A DNA stretch of 64,000 bases from Alphaproteobacteria bacterium (GTDB lineage Bacteria > Pseudomonadota > Alphaproteobacteria > Sphingomonadales > Sphingomonadaceae). Positions within the stretch are counted from its first letter, which is position 1. Each line of letters opens with the position of its first letter. Made by a program: the position numbers and the translations under genes. Positions 62,742 to 64,000 of the stretch are shown piece by piece. Under the pieces are notes generated by a model that had not been told where the DNA came from, made no database searches, and saw only the letters and a program-made list of their open reading frames with translations. The stretch covers positions 1-64,000 of the forward strand of contig JAGWWF010000008.1 in assembly GCA_018970445.1 (NCBI GenBank). Reading direction: 5' to 3'.

Positions 62742-63440
62742 ATGCGCAACATCGTCATCCTCACCGGTGCCGGCATCTCGGCCGAAAGCGGCATCCCCAC
62801 CTTTCGCGCCAGCGACGGCCTGTGGGAAAACCACCGCATCGAGGATGTCGCCACCCCGCAGGCCTTCCGCCGCAACCCGGCGCTGGTGCAGCGCTTCTAT
62901 GATGCGCGCCGCGCCTTCCTGGGCCAAGTGGAGCCCAACGCCGCCCACCTGGCGCTGGCCCGGCTGGAAGCCGAATGGCCCGGGGATTTCCTGCTTGTCA
63001 CCCAGAATGTCGATGATCTGCACGACCGCGCCGGCCACACCCACCTGCTCCACATGCACGGCGAACTGAACAGCGCCCTGTGCACCCGCTGCGGTGCCGC
63101 CCGGCCCTGGCGCGGCCCGCTGCTGGGCGATCCCGCCTGCCCCGCCTGCCGGCAGGCCGGTGGCCTCAGGCCCGATATCGTCTGGTTCGGGGAAATTCCC
63201 TATCACATGGAACGCATCGAAACTGCCATCGCGGCCTGTGATCTGTTCGTCTCAATCGGCACCTCCGGCGCCGTCTACCCCGCCGCCGGCTTCGTCAGCC
63301 AGGCCCGCCACGCCGGGGCCCGAACGCTGGAACTCAACCTCGAACCTTCAGCCGGCACGCCGCTGTTCGATGAAGCCAAGCACGGCCCGGCCAGCGTGCT
63401 GGTGCCGGCGTGGGTTGAGGCGATGCTGGCCTCGCGCTGA
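62742..63440 (+). CDS. cobB: NAD-dependent protein deacylase, sirtuin class III
   Basis: A 232-residue sirtuin. NAD-binding GAGISAESGIPTFRASDGLW, catalytic QNVDDLHDRAG and HMHGEL, and a zinc ribbon (CTRC, CPAC) are complete. RFYDARRAFL has the Tyr-x-x-Arg pair that in SIRT5 and E. coli CobB recognises succinyl/malonyl lysine, so desuccinylase activity is expected along with deacetylation. ATG 62742 (MRNIVILTG) is chosen; ATG 62730 would add four residues. Confidence 0.94.
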   Translation: MRNIVILTGAGISAESGIPTFRASDGLWENHRIEDVATPQAFRRNPALVQRFYDARRAFLGQVEPNAAHLALARLEAEWPGDFLLVTQNVDDLHDRAGHTHLLHMHGELNSALCTRCGAARPWRGPLLGDPACPACRQAGGLRPDIVWFGEIPYHMERIETAIAACDLFVSIGTSGAVYPAAGFVSQARHAGARTLELNLEPSAGTPLFDEAKHGPASVLVPAWVEAMLASR

Positions 63441-63460
63441 CGCAGGAGCAGAGGCCGCCC

Positions 63461-64000
63461 TCAGCAATCGATCATCGTGATCCGTCGCCGCGGCACCTCG
63501 CCACTGTCCACCAGCAGGGCGCCATATTCCGGCACCTCCACCCAGGTGGAGACATCGCGGGTGAGCGGTTCAGAGGCCACGAGGGTGCCCGCGCCGCGCC
63601 CGCCGGTCATCTTCCACTCGCCATCGTTGAAGCCATAGGAATCGCCGATGGTGAACCATTGGCTGAGGAACTCGATGCCACCCTGGAACGGCAGTTTTTC
63701 GAAGCGGCCGAAATCGAAGGTGAAGCGGGTGGCGACCAGGGCGCGGCCGTCGGACACCACCAGATTGACCGACGAGGAGCGGGTGATGCCATGATCGGCG
63801 CGCACGCGGCGGATAGTGGCCAGCGTGGCATTGATGGCGCGGAAAATGGCATCGGCGGTGAATGGCCCGGCGGGATCATCCACATTGGACAGCACCAGCG
63901 CGTGCAGGAAGGCGCTGTCGGTCAGGGCGGTCATCGCCTTGGCCACATCGGGCTTGATGTGCGGCCACAGGGCGGCACGCATGCGGCCGAATTCGGCCAG
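63461..64000 (-). CDS. Class II glutamine amidotransferase, C-terminal part
   Basis: The gene enters from the right edge; 179 residues are visible, continuing to position 64000. The text matches the C-terminal half of EgtC/YafJ-like class II glutamine amidotransferases: VNLVVSDGRALVATRFTFDF and GTLVASEPLTRDVSTWVEVP then GALLVDSGE. The catalytic N-terminal Cys lies outside the window. It is convergent with cobB, 20 bases apart. Confidence 0.8.
   Translation of the reverse strand: MAEFGRMRAALWPHIKPDVAKAMTALTDSAFLHALVLSNVDDPAGPFTADAIFRAINATLATIRRVRADHGITRSSSVNLVVSDGRALVATRFTFDFGRFEKLPFQGGIEFLSQWFTIGDSYGFNDGEWKMTGGRGAGTLVASEPLTRDVSTWVEVPEYGALLVDSGEVPRRRITMIDC

Overview
This is high-GC chromosomal DNA of an alphaproteobacterium. 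The UPF0262 and DUF2948 families, the F1-only atp operon (atpHAGDC without F0 genes), the TIGR04076 plus aldo/keto reductase pair, the scaffold-protein plus CPA2-antiporter pair and the secB/murJ/trpS group behind rplQ all point to a sphingomonad-type lineage. That placement is an inference from gene content. I saw no tRNA, rRNA, CRISPR array, IS element or prophage. Genes are tightly packed and no gene-free stretch exceeds about 300 bases.

Layout. 1-3.7 kb: end of valS, a 34-bp inverted repeat, a periplasmic serine hydrolase, then ccmC-ccmD-ccmE and, where ccmF might be expected, bioY. 3.7-9.5 kb: mostly minus-strand genes (DUF2948, murA, rarD, a Phd/VapC-type toxin-antitoxin pair, dcd, UPF0262, a second serine hydrolase). 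9.5-19.5 kb: CorA-type transporter, a cytochrome b561 plus molybdopterin oxidoreductase pair, a spermidine-synthase-like protein, a K+/H+ antiporter with an Fe-S scaffold-like protein, a DUF433/DUF5615 pair, cysS, cvpA and radA. 19.5-24 kb: M20 peptidase, a large patatin-like lipase and a membrane protein. 24-29.2 kb: atpHAGDC, closed by a clear intrinsic terminator. 29.2-33.9 kb: two exported proteins of unknown function, then trpS, murJ and secB on the minus strand.

33.9-53 kb is the core translation block, read on the minus strand: str (rpsL, rpsG, fusA, tuf), S10 (rpsJ to rpsQ), spc (rplN to secY, adk) and alpha (rpsM, rpsK, rpoA, rplQ). A strong terminator lies between tuf and rpsJ, so S10 is likely transcribed separately from str. 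Short hairpins sit in several gaps of this block.

53-64 kb is mixed housekeeping and accessory DNA: TIGR04076 and aldo/keto reductase, a glycine-rich-domain (GRDP-like) protein with a tiny Gly/Cys-rich membrane protein, a K+-independent H+-pyrophosphatase, an exported class V aminotransferase-fold enzyme, a class II aldolase-like protein, a short DUF2256 gene, PhoD, an alpha/beta hydrolase, a SIRT5-like sirtuin and the end of a class II glutamine amidotransferase.

No large novel system is evident. The items most worth following are the GRDP-like/Gly-Cys cassette, the PIN-like gene with an apparent CTG start, an 11-bp operator-like repeat at the toxin-antitoxin promoter, a decayed duplicate of the rpsQ 3' end, the RG-rich extension of ribosomal protein S5, and palindromic repeats inside essential operons.
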